From Wenzhouxiangella sp. XN24 (GTDB lineage Bacteria; Pseudomonadota; Gammaproteobacteria; Steroidobacterales; XN24), in contig NZ_JAAMFG010000034.1 in the NCBI RefSeq assembly GCF_011064545.1, positions 124,001 to 188,000 on the forward strand: a stretch of 64,000 nucleotides of DNA, in the 5' to 3' direction. The position numbers were made by a program, and so were the translations under genes. Positions 8,668-16,003 of the stretch are shown here, one piece after another. The notes under the pieces are model-generated. The model did no database searches, was not told where the DNA came from, and saw only the letters and a program-made list of their open reading frames with translations. Position 1 is the first letter of the stretch. Each line of letters opens with the position of its first letter.

Positions 8668-9480
8668 ATGCTGCATGCGACCCGACTCGAAGTTTCATTG
8701 AGCCAGCGTCCCATCCTCCGGGACGTGGAATTCCGTGCGCGACCCGGTCAGCTGACCGCGATCGTCGGTCCCAACGGCTCCGGCAAGACCACGCTGCTGC
8801 GCGCGCTGACCGGCGAAACACCGTTCACCGGGCGGGTCGAGTTGGACGGCGACGACATCACGGCCCTCAAGCCCTGGCAACTGGCGGCGCGCCGAGCCGT
8901 ATTGCCGCAGGCCACTCGCCTGGCGTTCCCCTTCACCGTGCTCGAAGTCGTCCGGATCGGCCTCTCCTGCGGCCGTGATGGGGGAAGGGAAAGGCTCGCC
9001 GAAGCCGCCCTGGCGCGCGTCGGTCTCAGCGGTTTCGAGGGACGCTTGTTCCATGAGCTGTCCGGCGGCGAACAGCAACGCACCCAACTGGCGAGAGTCC
9101 TGGTGCAGGTGTGGAATCCGGTGGTCGACGGCTTGCCATGCTGGCTGTTTCTCGACGAACCGGTCGCCAGCCTGGACATCGGGCAACAACTCGAAGTCAT
9201 GCGTCTCGCGCGCGAGTTCGCGACGGCTGGCGGCGGCGTGATCGCCGTCATGCATGATCTCAACCTGACGGCGATGTTCGCCGACAGCGTGGCGATCATG
9301 CGGGAGGGGCACCTGATGCAACAGGGTCCCCCGGGCGAGGTGCTCACGGATGGCTGCCTGAGTACGGCGTACGGATGCCGCGTGCGAGTCAATGTCACGC
9401 CGTCAGCGGGTGCGCCGTTTCTCTTGCCGCATGCCTGCGTCGAAACGGCTCGATTCGAACGATCGGTGTCCGCGCCTTGA
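8668..9480 (+). CDS. hmuV: Heme ABC transporter ATP-binding protein
   Basis: This 270-residue ABC ATPase has Walker A GPNGSGKT (34-41), a Q-loop (VLPQATR), the signature LSGGEQQR (about 130-137), Walker B WLFLDEP (about 166-172) and switch HDLN. It closely matches the HmuV/ChuV family, including the insertion between signature and Walker B (WNPVVDG) seen in heme importer ATPases. It starts seven bases after the permease stop. It powers heme import into the cytoplasm, where HutW, HugZ and IsdG-type enzymes could act. Confidence 0.92.
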   Translation: MLHATRLEVSLSQRPILRDVEFRARPGQLTAIVGPNGSGKTTLLRALTGETPFTGRVELDGDDITALKPWQLAARRAVLPQATRLAFPFTVLEVVRIGLSCGRDGGRERLAEAALARVGLSGFEGRLFHELSGGEQQRTQLARVLVQVWNPVVDGLPCWLFLDEPVASLDIGQQLEVMRLAREFATAGGGVIAVMHDLNLTAMFADSVAIMREGHLMQQGPPGEVLTDGCLSTAYGCRVRVNVTPSAGAPFLLPHACVETARFERSVSAP

Positions 9481-9532
9481 GAACCGAGCCAGGGTTTTTT
9501 CCGCCATCGAACCACACAAAAAATGGAGTGAC

Positions 9533-9862
9533 ATGACCATGTACATCGCGATGAACCGCTTTCACATTCGTCCGGGTGAGGAAGAGACCTTCGAGAACAT
9601 CTGGAAGCAGCGCGAAAGTCGGCTTCGTGAACTGCCGGGATTTCGCTCGTTTCGCCTGTTGCGAGGGGAAAGCCAGGAGGAATTCACGCTCTTTGCCTCG
9701 CACACGATCTGGGATTCCGAGGCCGCATTCCAGGCGTGGACGAAGTCCGAAGCATTTCGCCAGGCCCACAAGAACGCCGGCGCCCATAACAACGTCTACC
9801 TGGGGCATCCGAGGTTCGAGGGATTCCAGGAAGTGCCGGGTACGGCGGAATCCGCGGAATAG
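9533..9862 (+). CDS. IsdG-type heme-degrading monooxygenase (ABM domain)
   Basis: This is a 109-residue single ABM-fold protein. It keeps the catalytic triad of IsdG/IsdI heme oxygenases: Asn8 (YIAMNRF), Trp69 (AFQAWTKS) and His79 (FRQAHKNA). The ten-residue Trp-to-His spacing is the same as in staphylococcal IsdG (Trp67/His77). Such enzymes bind heme as dimers and open it oxygen-dependently. It follows hmuV by 52 bases and is probably in the same transcript. GGAG lies 4 bases before the first ATG and 10 before a second one (MYIAMN), so either start is possible. Confidence 0.82.
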   Translation: MTMYIAMNRFHIRPGEEETFENIWKQRESRLRELPGFRSFRLLRGESQEEFTLFASHTIWDSEAAFQAWTKSEAFRQAHKNAGAHNNVYLGHPRFEGFQEVPGTAESAE

Positions 9863-10057
9863 ACGCGGGGCAATGCGCCGCCGGCAGAGCCGGAGATGGC
9901 GTACCATGCCCAACAGGAGTTGCCGGCCGTTGCGGCCTGGCTGAAGCAAAACTGTTTGGTCCGCCGATTGGCGCGATCGTTCAAGCGCGCAGGCGCTTCC
10001 AGCGGTAATCATTCCTCACGGGCCGCCAACCGGCCGGACCTACCGCTGAGGCAACGG

Positions 10058-11005
10058 ATGACGGATTTCGCGAGCAATATCCTGTTTACCCTGGTCGCGC
10101 GCCAACTGGCGCGGCAGGGTATCGCGGCGCCCGGCGACCTGGCGCCGGCGCCGACTCGCGGCACGGTGGATCTCGCCGACAAGTCCACGCTTCTGTCGGC
10201 GGTCTATGCCACGCACGGCGCACTGCCGATCCTGCGCATCGGGCAGGGCGTCGGCGAGTCGGGCCCGGAGCCGACGCTTCAGGCCCTGATGATGGCCCGT
10301 GATCCCAAGGAACTGGTGGTCCGCTGGCAGCGCCTGGAACGCTACGTGCATTCCCGTCATCGCGTCCTGTTGCGCCGGGAGGAGGGGCATGAACTCCTGC
10401 TGGAGCATGTCTCGATCCGCGACGGGGAGACGCCGAGCGCGGGGGAGGATCTGCTGATCCTTGGGCTGTTGCTGGCATTGTCAGAAGCAGTGGGCGCAGA
10501 GGGGTTGACCGCCGCCCTGGTGGGCCCGCGGAGCGAGACGCCCGTCTACCGGGACGGCGTTGTCCTGGATCCGGGTCGCCATGTCGCGGGGACTGCCCTC
10601 TGGCGCATCGGCTGGCGGGGCACAGCGTCGGGTCGAGAGGTGGCGGCAGAGGCCTCGCCCTTGCCATTCCCGGTCGTGGACAATGCCCGCCGACTGGTGG
10701 ACCGCCTGATGGCCCTGGTGATGGACGACTGCACGCGGCCGTGGGCGCTCGACGCCGTGGCCCGGCAGCTCGGCCATTCCTCCCGCACCTTGCAGCGTCG
10801 CCTGCGCGAAGCCGGGACCAGCTTCGGCGCGCTGGTTCGCACCGCGCAGATACGCAGGGCGACGGAATTGCTGCTCGATGGAAGCCTTTCAGTCGCGGAA
10901 ATCGGCCTGATCTGTGGCTTCAGCGATCAGGCGCATTTCACCCGCGAGTTCAAGCGTCGCACCAATATCTCGCCCGGCCGATATCGAGCCGAATTTTCAT
11001 CCTGA
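10058..11005 (+). CDS. AraC-family transcriptional regulator
   Basis: This is a 315-residue regulator. The N-terminal two thirds resemble the arabinose-binding-like domain of the AraC subgroup found in OruR/ArgR-like regulators. The C-terminal 90 residues form the double helix-turn-helix: W-A-L-D-A-V-A-R-Q-L, then S-S-R-T-L-Q-R-R-L-R-E, and finally I-G-L-I-C-G-F-S-D-Q-A-H-F-T-R-E-F-K-R-R. The ATG at 10058 is chosen because GAGG lies six bases upstream. An upstream in-frame ATG at 9896 would add 54 residues of unlikely composition. It heads a row of five same-strand genes and may control them; the ligand is unknown. Confidence 0.85.
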   Translation: MTDFASNILFTLVARQLARQGIAAPGDLAPAPTRGTVDLADKSTLLSAVYATHGALPILRIGQGVGESGPEPTLQALMMARDPKELVVRWQRLERYVHSRHRVLLRREEGHELLLEHVSIRDGETPSAGEDLLILGLLLALSEAVGAEGLTAALVGPRSETPVYRDGVVLDPGRHVAGTALWRIGWRGTASGREVAAEASPLPFPVVDNARRLVDRLMALVMDDCTRPWALDAVARQLGHSSRTLQRRLREAGTSFGALVRTAQIRRATELLLDGSLSVAEIGLICGFSDQAHFTREFKRRTNISPGRYRAEFSS

Positions 11006-11026
11006 AATCACCCCCCCAAGAGTTCC

Positions 11027-11737
11027 ATGAAACAAAATCCTGACGTTTCGCCCCTGTGCGATCCGGCGATCCGGACCAACGGACATGCCTACCTGGGCAA
11101 CCATCGCTCTCGCCGGCCGATCTGGTCGGTCGAATTGAGCGCCGCGACGGATGCGACGGAGGCACAGGCCACGCGCCGCTTTTTCGGGATCGGCGGCGCG
11201 ACTGTTTCCGAGGAGATCTCCGTACTGTCGCCCGAAGGCAGCCTGCTGCAAGTGACCGCCCACCAGCCCTACCTGGAGGAGGAGGCGTTTGCGCACATTC
11301 GTTCGGCCGAGAACGGCCAGAGCACCATCCATTACCGCCTCTCGGTGAACGGCATGCTGCGCGAACGGACCGAACGGGTCCGACTGCCCGTCGTCACGCT
11401 CTCTTTCCTGCCATTGTTCGCCGGCCTTCATGCGGCGGAGCTGCTGGCCGGGCGCATGATCAAGGCCCGGTTCCCTGTGTTGAAGGTGATGCGGTCAGCC
11501 ACCGTGGTCCTGCGCGCCCATCGCACGCCGGGGGGCGCGGATGTCCAGGTGACGCCGACCAGCCCGCTGCTGCGTCTTCTGTTTGGCACCACGGTGTATC
11601 GGTTCGACGCAGGCTTGGCGGTGCTGCTCGGCTACCGCGGCCTGCTCGACCCCCGGGACCGCAAGCACAACGGCCGCTGGCATGAGTACCTGGGCAGCAT
11701 CGACCTGGCGCGGCCCCTGCCGTTGCCGGGATGCTGA
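11027..11737 (+). CDS. Conserved hypothetical protein in AraC-led operon
   Basis: This is a 236-residue protein of no recognised family. The N-terminus has no signal peptide. The middle carries I-G-G-A-T-V-S-E-E-I-S-V-L-S-P-E-G and then a run of beta-rich sequence. A moderately hydrophobic stretch at about 125-145 (VVTLSFLPLFAGLHAAELL) could touch a membrane. It begins 21 bases after the araC-type gene and overlaps the start of the next SDR gene by seven bases, so the two are probably translationally coupled and may act in one pathway. No function can be assigned from sequence. Confidence 0.65.
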   Translation: MKQNPDVSPLCDPAIRTNGHAYLGNHRSRRPIWSVELSAATDATEAQATRRFFGIGGATVSEEISVLSPEGSLLQVTAHQPYLEEEAFAHIRSAENGQSTIHYRLSVNGMLRERTERVRLPVVTLSFLPLFAGLHAAELLAGRMIKARFPVLKVMRSATVVLRAHRTPGGADVQVTPTSPLLRLLFGTTVYRFDAGLAVLLGYRGLLDPRDRKHNGRWHEYLGSIDLARPLPLPGC

Positions 11738-12501
11738 CGGTGCGGAGCATGGACCTGCGCGACAGGGATATTTTGCTGACGGGCGGGACCAACGGCATCG
11801 GTCTGGCGCTCACCGGCCAGCTGGTCGGCGCCGGCGTGCGACGCATCTTCGTGGTCGGGCGGGACCCGGCCCGGCTGGATGCGGTGGCGGCGCGCTTCCC
11901 CGGTCGGATCGAGCCGCTGCGCGCCGACCTGTCCGTCCCCACGGAGGTAGATCGGCTGGTGGCAGCCATGAAGGAAGGCGCACCCGATCTGTCCATAGTC
12001 ATCAACAATGCCGGCGTCCAGACACTGACGGATTTCATCTGCACCGACGCTGGCGCATATGTCCCGGAACTTCGCGCAGAGATCGAGGCGAACTTCGCGG
12101 CCGTGGTTGCACTGACCTGCGGGCTGTTGCCGCACCTGATCGCGCAGCCGTCCGCCATGGTGGTCAACGTCACTTCCGGCCTGGCGCTCGCACCCAAGAA
12201 GTCCTCGCCCGTGTATTGCGCCACCAAGGCGGCCGTTCGAGCCTTCAGCAAGGGCCTTCGCTACCAGGCGCTGGATCATGCACCGCAGCTCAAGGTGGTG
12301 GAGGCGCTGCCGCCTCTGGTGGACACTGACATGACCCGGGGCCGGGGTCGCGGGAAAATCAGCGCAGACGCCTGCGCGCGGCAGATTCTTCAGGGCATGC
12401 GCTCCGGACGGGACGAGATCTACGTCGGCAAATCCAGGCTGCTGCGCGCGATACAGGGACTCTCCCCGGCGCTGGCTGACCGCATCATGCGTAACGGGTA
12501 G
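11731..12501 (+). CDS. Short-chain dehydrogenase (DltE-like)
   Basis: This 256-residue classical SDR has the cofactor motif TGGTNGIG (17-24), NNAG (92-95), catalytic Ser149 and the Y-x3-K pair Tyr162/Lys166 (PVYCATKAAV). R-D-P-A-R after the second beta strand suggests NADP(H). It resembles DltE-type SDRs of unknown substrate. The annotated start overlaps the preceding hypothetical gene; an in-frame ATG at 11749 (MDLRDRD) begins where most relatives begin and may be the real start. The gene ends eight bases before the next one, consistent with an operon. Confidence 0.85.
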   Translation: MLTVRSMDLRDRDILLTGGTNGIGLALTGQLVGAGVRRIFVVGRDPARLDAVAARFPGRIEPLRADLSVPTEVDRLVAAMKEGAPDLSIVINNAGVQTLTDFICTDAGAYVPELRAEIEANFAAVVALTCGLLPHLIAQPSAMVVNVTSGLALAPKKSSPVYCATKAAVRAFSKGLRYQALDHAPQLKVVEALPPLVDTDMTRGRGRGKISADACARQILQGMRSGRDEIYVGKSRLLRAIQGLSPALADRIMRNG

Positions 12502-12509
12502 GCAAGAGC

Positions 12510-13244
12510 ATGCGAGTTGCCATCCCTGCGGTATTTGCGACCCTGCTCCTGGCGTTGCCTGCCGCCACTCAAGCGGAGACCCGGGAGGCCGTGGTCGACT
12601 TCAGCAACCGGCAGGGCCAGCCTGAGCGCTGGGTGCTCATGGAAACCGTCAGCGGTGACGCAGCGGATCGCAGCGTGCGGCGGGAATACCGCCGCGACGG
12701 CGAGCTCTTCTATGTCGAGATGAGCCGGGTGGTGGACGGCACCCTGACCGAACTCCTGGTCACCGACAGGCGCGAAGGTGGTGAGCCGGTACGGGTGACA
12801 CGGCTCGGCGACCGTCTGACCTTCACCCCTCTGTATGAGGGCGCGGCACCTCGCAGTGAAACGGTGACCGGGGAAGTGCTCGCGGTCGGCCAGGTGGCGC
12901 CGCGCCTCGCAGAGCTTCTGCGCAATGAGCCGGGGATTCGCGAGCATCGTTTCCGCGTGCCCATCACGAAGGCCTTGAAGAGCGCGCCCATGCGCGCGCG
13001 GCTCACTGCTGTCACGGCGGATACCTTCGATGTGGAGTTGCGTTCGTCCGACTTCCTGGTCCAGACCTTCTTCATGCGGGACAGCTTCCGCATGAGCGTG
13101 GAGCGCGAGTCCGGGCGACTAATCCGCTTCGAGGGACAGCCCGAACCCTATGATCTTTCGTCCGGCCGGGCCCGTTCCATCTGGACAGCACACGATTTCG
13201 CGGCGGTCGAGCCCGATCCCTCCGCTGTCGCAGGAGAAAACTGA
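12510..13244 (+). CDS. Secreted hypothetical protein
   Basis: This 244-residue protein has a clear signal peptide (RVAIPAVFATLLLALPA, cleavage near A-T-Q-A-E). The mature part is predicted mostly beta, without cysteines or recognised catalytic motifs, and looks like a periplasmic ligand-binding or lipoprotein-like beta protein. It lies between an SDR gene and a small membrane protein gene in the same direction with gaps of eight and one bases. The operon context suggests an envelope role for the AraC-regulated unit, but no family is recognised. Confidence 0.65.
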   Translation: MRVAIPAVFATLLLALPAATQAETREAVVDFSNRQGQPERWVLMETVSGDAADRSVRREYRRDGELFYVEMSRVVDGTLTELLVTDRREGGEPVRVTRLGDRLTFTPLYEGAAPRSETVTGEVLAVGQVAPRLAELLRNEPGIREHRFRVPITKALKSAPMRARLTAVTADTFDVELRSSDFLVQTFFMRDSFRMSVERESGRLIRFEGQPEPYDLSSGRARSIWTAHDFAAVEPDPSAVAGEN

Positions 13245-13245
13245 C

Positions 13246-13854
13246 ATGTCCGCATTGCCTGATTCGGGGCAGAAGCGACCATCGCGCGCGGCGCGTCTCG
13301 TCGTCTCGCTGGAGCGGCGGGCCGACCGGCCCTGGTTCCTGCCGGCGGTGAGCATATTTCCGCTGAGCGACTACGTGCTGCCGTTTCTGCCCAACCAGAT
13401 GCTGTTGCTGGGCTTGTCCGTCGTGCTGCCGCGTCGGTGGTGGCAGCTGGCGCTGGCCTTCGTGCTGGCGACCGGGCTCGGCGCGCTGCTGACCGCGTTC
13501 GCCATCCAGGAATGGGGCCAGCCGCTGCTGGAGAGACTTTTCGGCGGCGGTCCGGAAAGCAGGACTGTGGCGGAGGTGATGACCGCGATTGAACGTTATG
13601 GCCTGGTGGCGCTGGTCGGGCTTGCCATGCTGCCATGGCCGCCCCGCACCGCCGTGATCGTCTGCGCGATTGCCGGGCTGTCCGTAATTTCGATCGGTGT
13701 CGCGGTGGCGGCCGGGCGAATCGTGCCGGCCGCTGCCTACACGCTCATAGGTGCGCGTGCACCGGGGCTGTTGAGGGGCTGGCGTCGGATCGACGACCTG
13801 CTCACCGAGATCGACGCGGTGCGACCGGTTGCGGTGGTGCGAAAAAGTTCGTAA
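13246..13854 (+). CDS. Small polytopic membrane protein, YqaA/VTT-like
   Basis: This is a 202-residue protein with about four hydrophobic segments (near 38-55, 60-85, 115-135 and 140-165) and a basic N-terminus. The pattern of two short helices, N-Q-M-L-L-L-G and a proline-containing L-P-W-P-P-R-T-A-V turn is reminiscent of YqaA/DedA-superfamily membrane proteins, some of which move lipids. The similarity is weak. The ATG at 13246 follows the previous stop by one base with AGGAG upstream, making it the fifth gene of the AraC-led row. Confidence 0.6.
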   Translation: MSALPDSGQKRPSRAARLVVSLERRADRPWFLPAVSIFPLSDYVLPFLPNQMLLLGLSVVLPRRWWQLALAFVLATGLGALLTAFAIQEWGQPLLERLFGGGPESRTVAEVMTAIERYGLVALVGLAMLPWPPRTAVIVCAIAGLSVISIGVAVAAGRIVPAAAYTLIGARAPGLLRGWRRIDDLLTEIDAVRPVAVVRKSS

Positions 13855-13919
13855 CACGAAGATTCGGCTTGGTCACGCCAGCCTCGCGGGGTGTCGGCGA
13901 CCGCATCGATTCGTATTGC

Positions 13920-14876
13920 TTATCTCCGTGGTTGCGGATCAGGCAACCGGGTCTGGAGGAGGGCGGCAGCCATGGCCTCTCCGCTGTCGAATGCCGCCTC
14001 CACGCGAGGACCGCCCGCCCAGTCTCCGCAGGCCCCGACCTGCCTGGCCGGGTCCCATACATAAGGGACGCCGGCAGTCTGTTCGAGCCGTGCAAACCGC
14101 CAGCGATGGATCATCCGAAACACAGGATCGACAGGTCCGATATAGGGGCGGAGGGCCCGGAGCAATGTGTCTGTCATGCGCTCGTCCGAGTCTTCGAGAT
14201 GCGCCCTCGACCACTCGGGTGTGGCATGCACCACCAGGGTCTCCAGGGCGCCGGAGCGCCCGGGCTTGGTGTTGTTCCGCGCGATCCAGGCAATCGGACC
14301 GTCAGGCGGACTGAGCGAGGCTTCCTGCAAGCCGGTAGCTTCATCGAAGGCCAGCAGCAGTGTGATGCATGGCGCGTATCGCACGCGCTCCAGTTCGATG
14401 AACCGGATCCCGGCCGAGGCGGCGAGCGGAGCGACCTGGGGGGCCGGGAGGGCCATGACGACTGCCTCGAACGAGTCCTCTCGGATGGGGTTGCCCGGTG
14501 CGTCTTCCGATAGCAGTCGCCAGCATCCGGGGCCCCCTGCGAGCGTGGTCACCCGGTACTCCCGAATCACCTTGAGTCCCTCAGCAAGCGCCCGGGCGGG
14601 CGCCGTCATCGCAGGGCTGCCGACCCACTTGCCGGGTAACCACTCGGCCACGACGCCCTGGTCATACCAGTGCGCCAACCGGGACTGGAAACGCGGCCCT
14701 CTCGCCGTGAAGTATTGCGCTCCGTGGTCGAACTGGAGATCGTTCACCCGGCGCGTCGCCATGCGTCCGCCGAGGCCCCGGCTTTTATCGAAGACGGTGC
14801 AGTCTGCGCCGGCCGCTGCCAGTGTTCGGGCGGCGCTCAGGCCGGCCATGCCGGCGCCGATGATTGCGATTTTCAT
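13920..14876 (-). CDS. FAD-dependent oxidoreductase, renalase-like
   Basis: This 318-residue flavoprotein has the N-terminal dinucleotide-binding motif IAIIGAGMAGLSAARTL (3-19), then C-T-V-F-D-K-S-R-G-L-G-G-R-M and F-D-H-G-A-Q-Y-F. That combination identifies the renalase-like amine/NAD(P)H oxidase branch. Near the C-terminus is a second FAD contact with G-D-W-A-G-G-P-R-V-E-A-A-F. In bacteria, renalase-like enzymes oxidise aberrant dihydro-NAD(P) isomers; the substrate here is unknown. It follows the TauD-type dioxygenase gene by 38 bases on the same strand. Confidence 0.82.
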   Translation of the reverse strand: MKIAIIGAGMAGLSAARTLAAAGADCTVFDKSRGLGGRMATRRVNDLQFDHGAQYFTARGPRFQSRLAHWYDQGVVAEWLPGKWVGSPAMTAPARALAEGLKVIREYRVTTLAGGPGCWRLLSEDAPGNPIREDSFEAVVMALPAPQVAPLAASAGIRFIELERVRYAPCITLLLAFDEATGLQEASLSPPDGPIAWIARNNTKPGRSGALETLVVHATPEWSRAHLEDSDERMTDTLLRALRPYIGPVDPVFRMIHRWRFARLEQTAGVPYVWDPARQVGACGDWAGGPRVEAAFDSGEAMAAALLQTRLPDPQPRR

Positions 14877-14914
14877 GGATATGAGGCTGCGTTGGACCGG
14901 TTGGCGGAACGGAG

Positions 14915-15952
14915 CTAGTTCTGCATCGGGATATCGTCATCCCAGCGGAAGCCAAGCCCGCCGAACTGCCACACGCCCGCCCCGAAGGGATTTGGCCCGG
15001 CGATATCGAGCTGCAGCGGCAAGCCGAAGTCGGGCGCCAGTTCACGGACTCCGCGGACCGTGCTCCGGTCCATGATGCGCAGGCCCTGTTCTTCTGCGGG
15101 CAGGTGCGCCTGGGGCGATGCGCGATGTGCTACGGCGAGATTGTCGATGAACAGGCAGTCATTGGCCTCGTACTCGTAAGCGATGCTATAGCCGTGCTCG
15201 AAACCCGCATTGAGAATGTCGTTGTACTCATGGCACAGCCGCCTCAGCGCCTCGGCATCCAGCAGCCGAAAACCGTCCTCTCCTGGCAGCTTTTCGATCA
15301 CTGCACCCGTCATCCCGAGGTGGAGCCACAAGCTCCTGCGCCCGGTGAGGGGATGTTCGTGCACCGCCGGGTGCACCACGCCGGAAGAGGAATTGACGGA
15401 CGAGAGGCGACGCCAGAATGCCTGCCGCGCCTCCGGTAGCGCGTCGTAGGCCGCCCCCTGGTGCGCAAAGCAGGTGCCGCCACCCCGTTCGGCAGGCCGG
15501 ATCATGTGATAACCCGAGTGGGAGAAGGTGGTCGTATTGAAACTGCCGTCGTTGTGCCACTGCGGTCCGACGCCGGGTATTCCCTGGCGTCGATCATTCG
15601 ACAGGCGAAAGATATGCCGATTGCCGCCCGGCGTGGCGGGGTGTACCCCGTGGGTGCTGTGCAGCTCCTTCCCGCCCCACCAGCAGCTGGCGCGCAGGAA
15701 ACCGTCCACACTGAGCTGCGTCTCGTTCTTGAACACGACGAAGCCGCGACTGGCCATCTCGTACTCGAGCGCTTCCACTACTGGGGGCGCCGGCGGGGCC
15801 TCGGAGGCGAGGTCGATCCCGTAAACGGCGGCGCCGACGGGATCGAGCGGCACGATTTCCGCGCCAGCCTCGGCGAGCACGCGAATGCTCGACTCTGCAA
15901 CGGGGGAGATGATCGGGGAGGGCGTTTTCGATTCTGATTCGGGTCTGTCCAT
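14915..15952 (-). CDS. TauD/TfdA-family Fe(II)/2-oxoglutarate dioxygenase
   Basis: This 345-residue protein keeps the facial triad of the TauD family: His133 and Asp135 in Q-W-H-N-D-G-S-F, and distal His276 in VAHRAS, with a downstream Arg (about 292-296) for 2-oxoglutarate. Enzymes of this superfamily hydroxylate or cleave sulfonates, halogenated acids, gamma-butyrobetaine and others; the substrate here cannot be read from sequence. The N-terminal 40 residues are low-complexity and variable. It is probably co-transcribed with the renalase-like gene. Confidence 0.82.
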   Translation of the reverse strand: MDRPESESKTPSPIISPVAESSIRVLAEAGAEIVPLDPVGAAVYGIDLASEAPPAPPVVEALEYEMASRGFVVFKNETQLSVDGFLRASCWWGGKELHSTHGVHPATPGGNRHIFRLSNDRRQGIPGVGPQWHNDGSFNTTTFSHSGYHMIRPAERGGGTCFAHQGAAYDALPEARQAFWRRLSSVNSSSGVVHPAVHEHPLTGRRSLWLHLGMTGAVIEKLPGEDGFRLLDAEALRRLCHEYNDILNAGFEHGYSIAYEYEANDCLFIDNLAVAHRASPQAHLPAEEQGLRIMDRSTVRGVRELAPDFGLPLQLDIAGPNPFGAGVWQFGGLGFRWDDDIPMQN

Positions 15953-16003
15953 ACCCCGACCCTAACAAAATGTGGCTTTTTCAGCAGCCGGCGGCTCCCG
16001 CAC

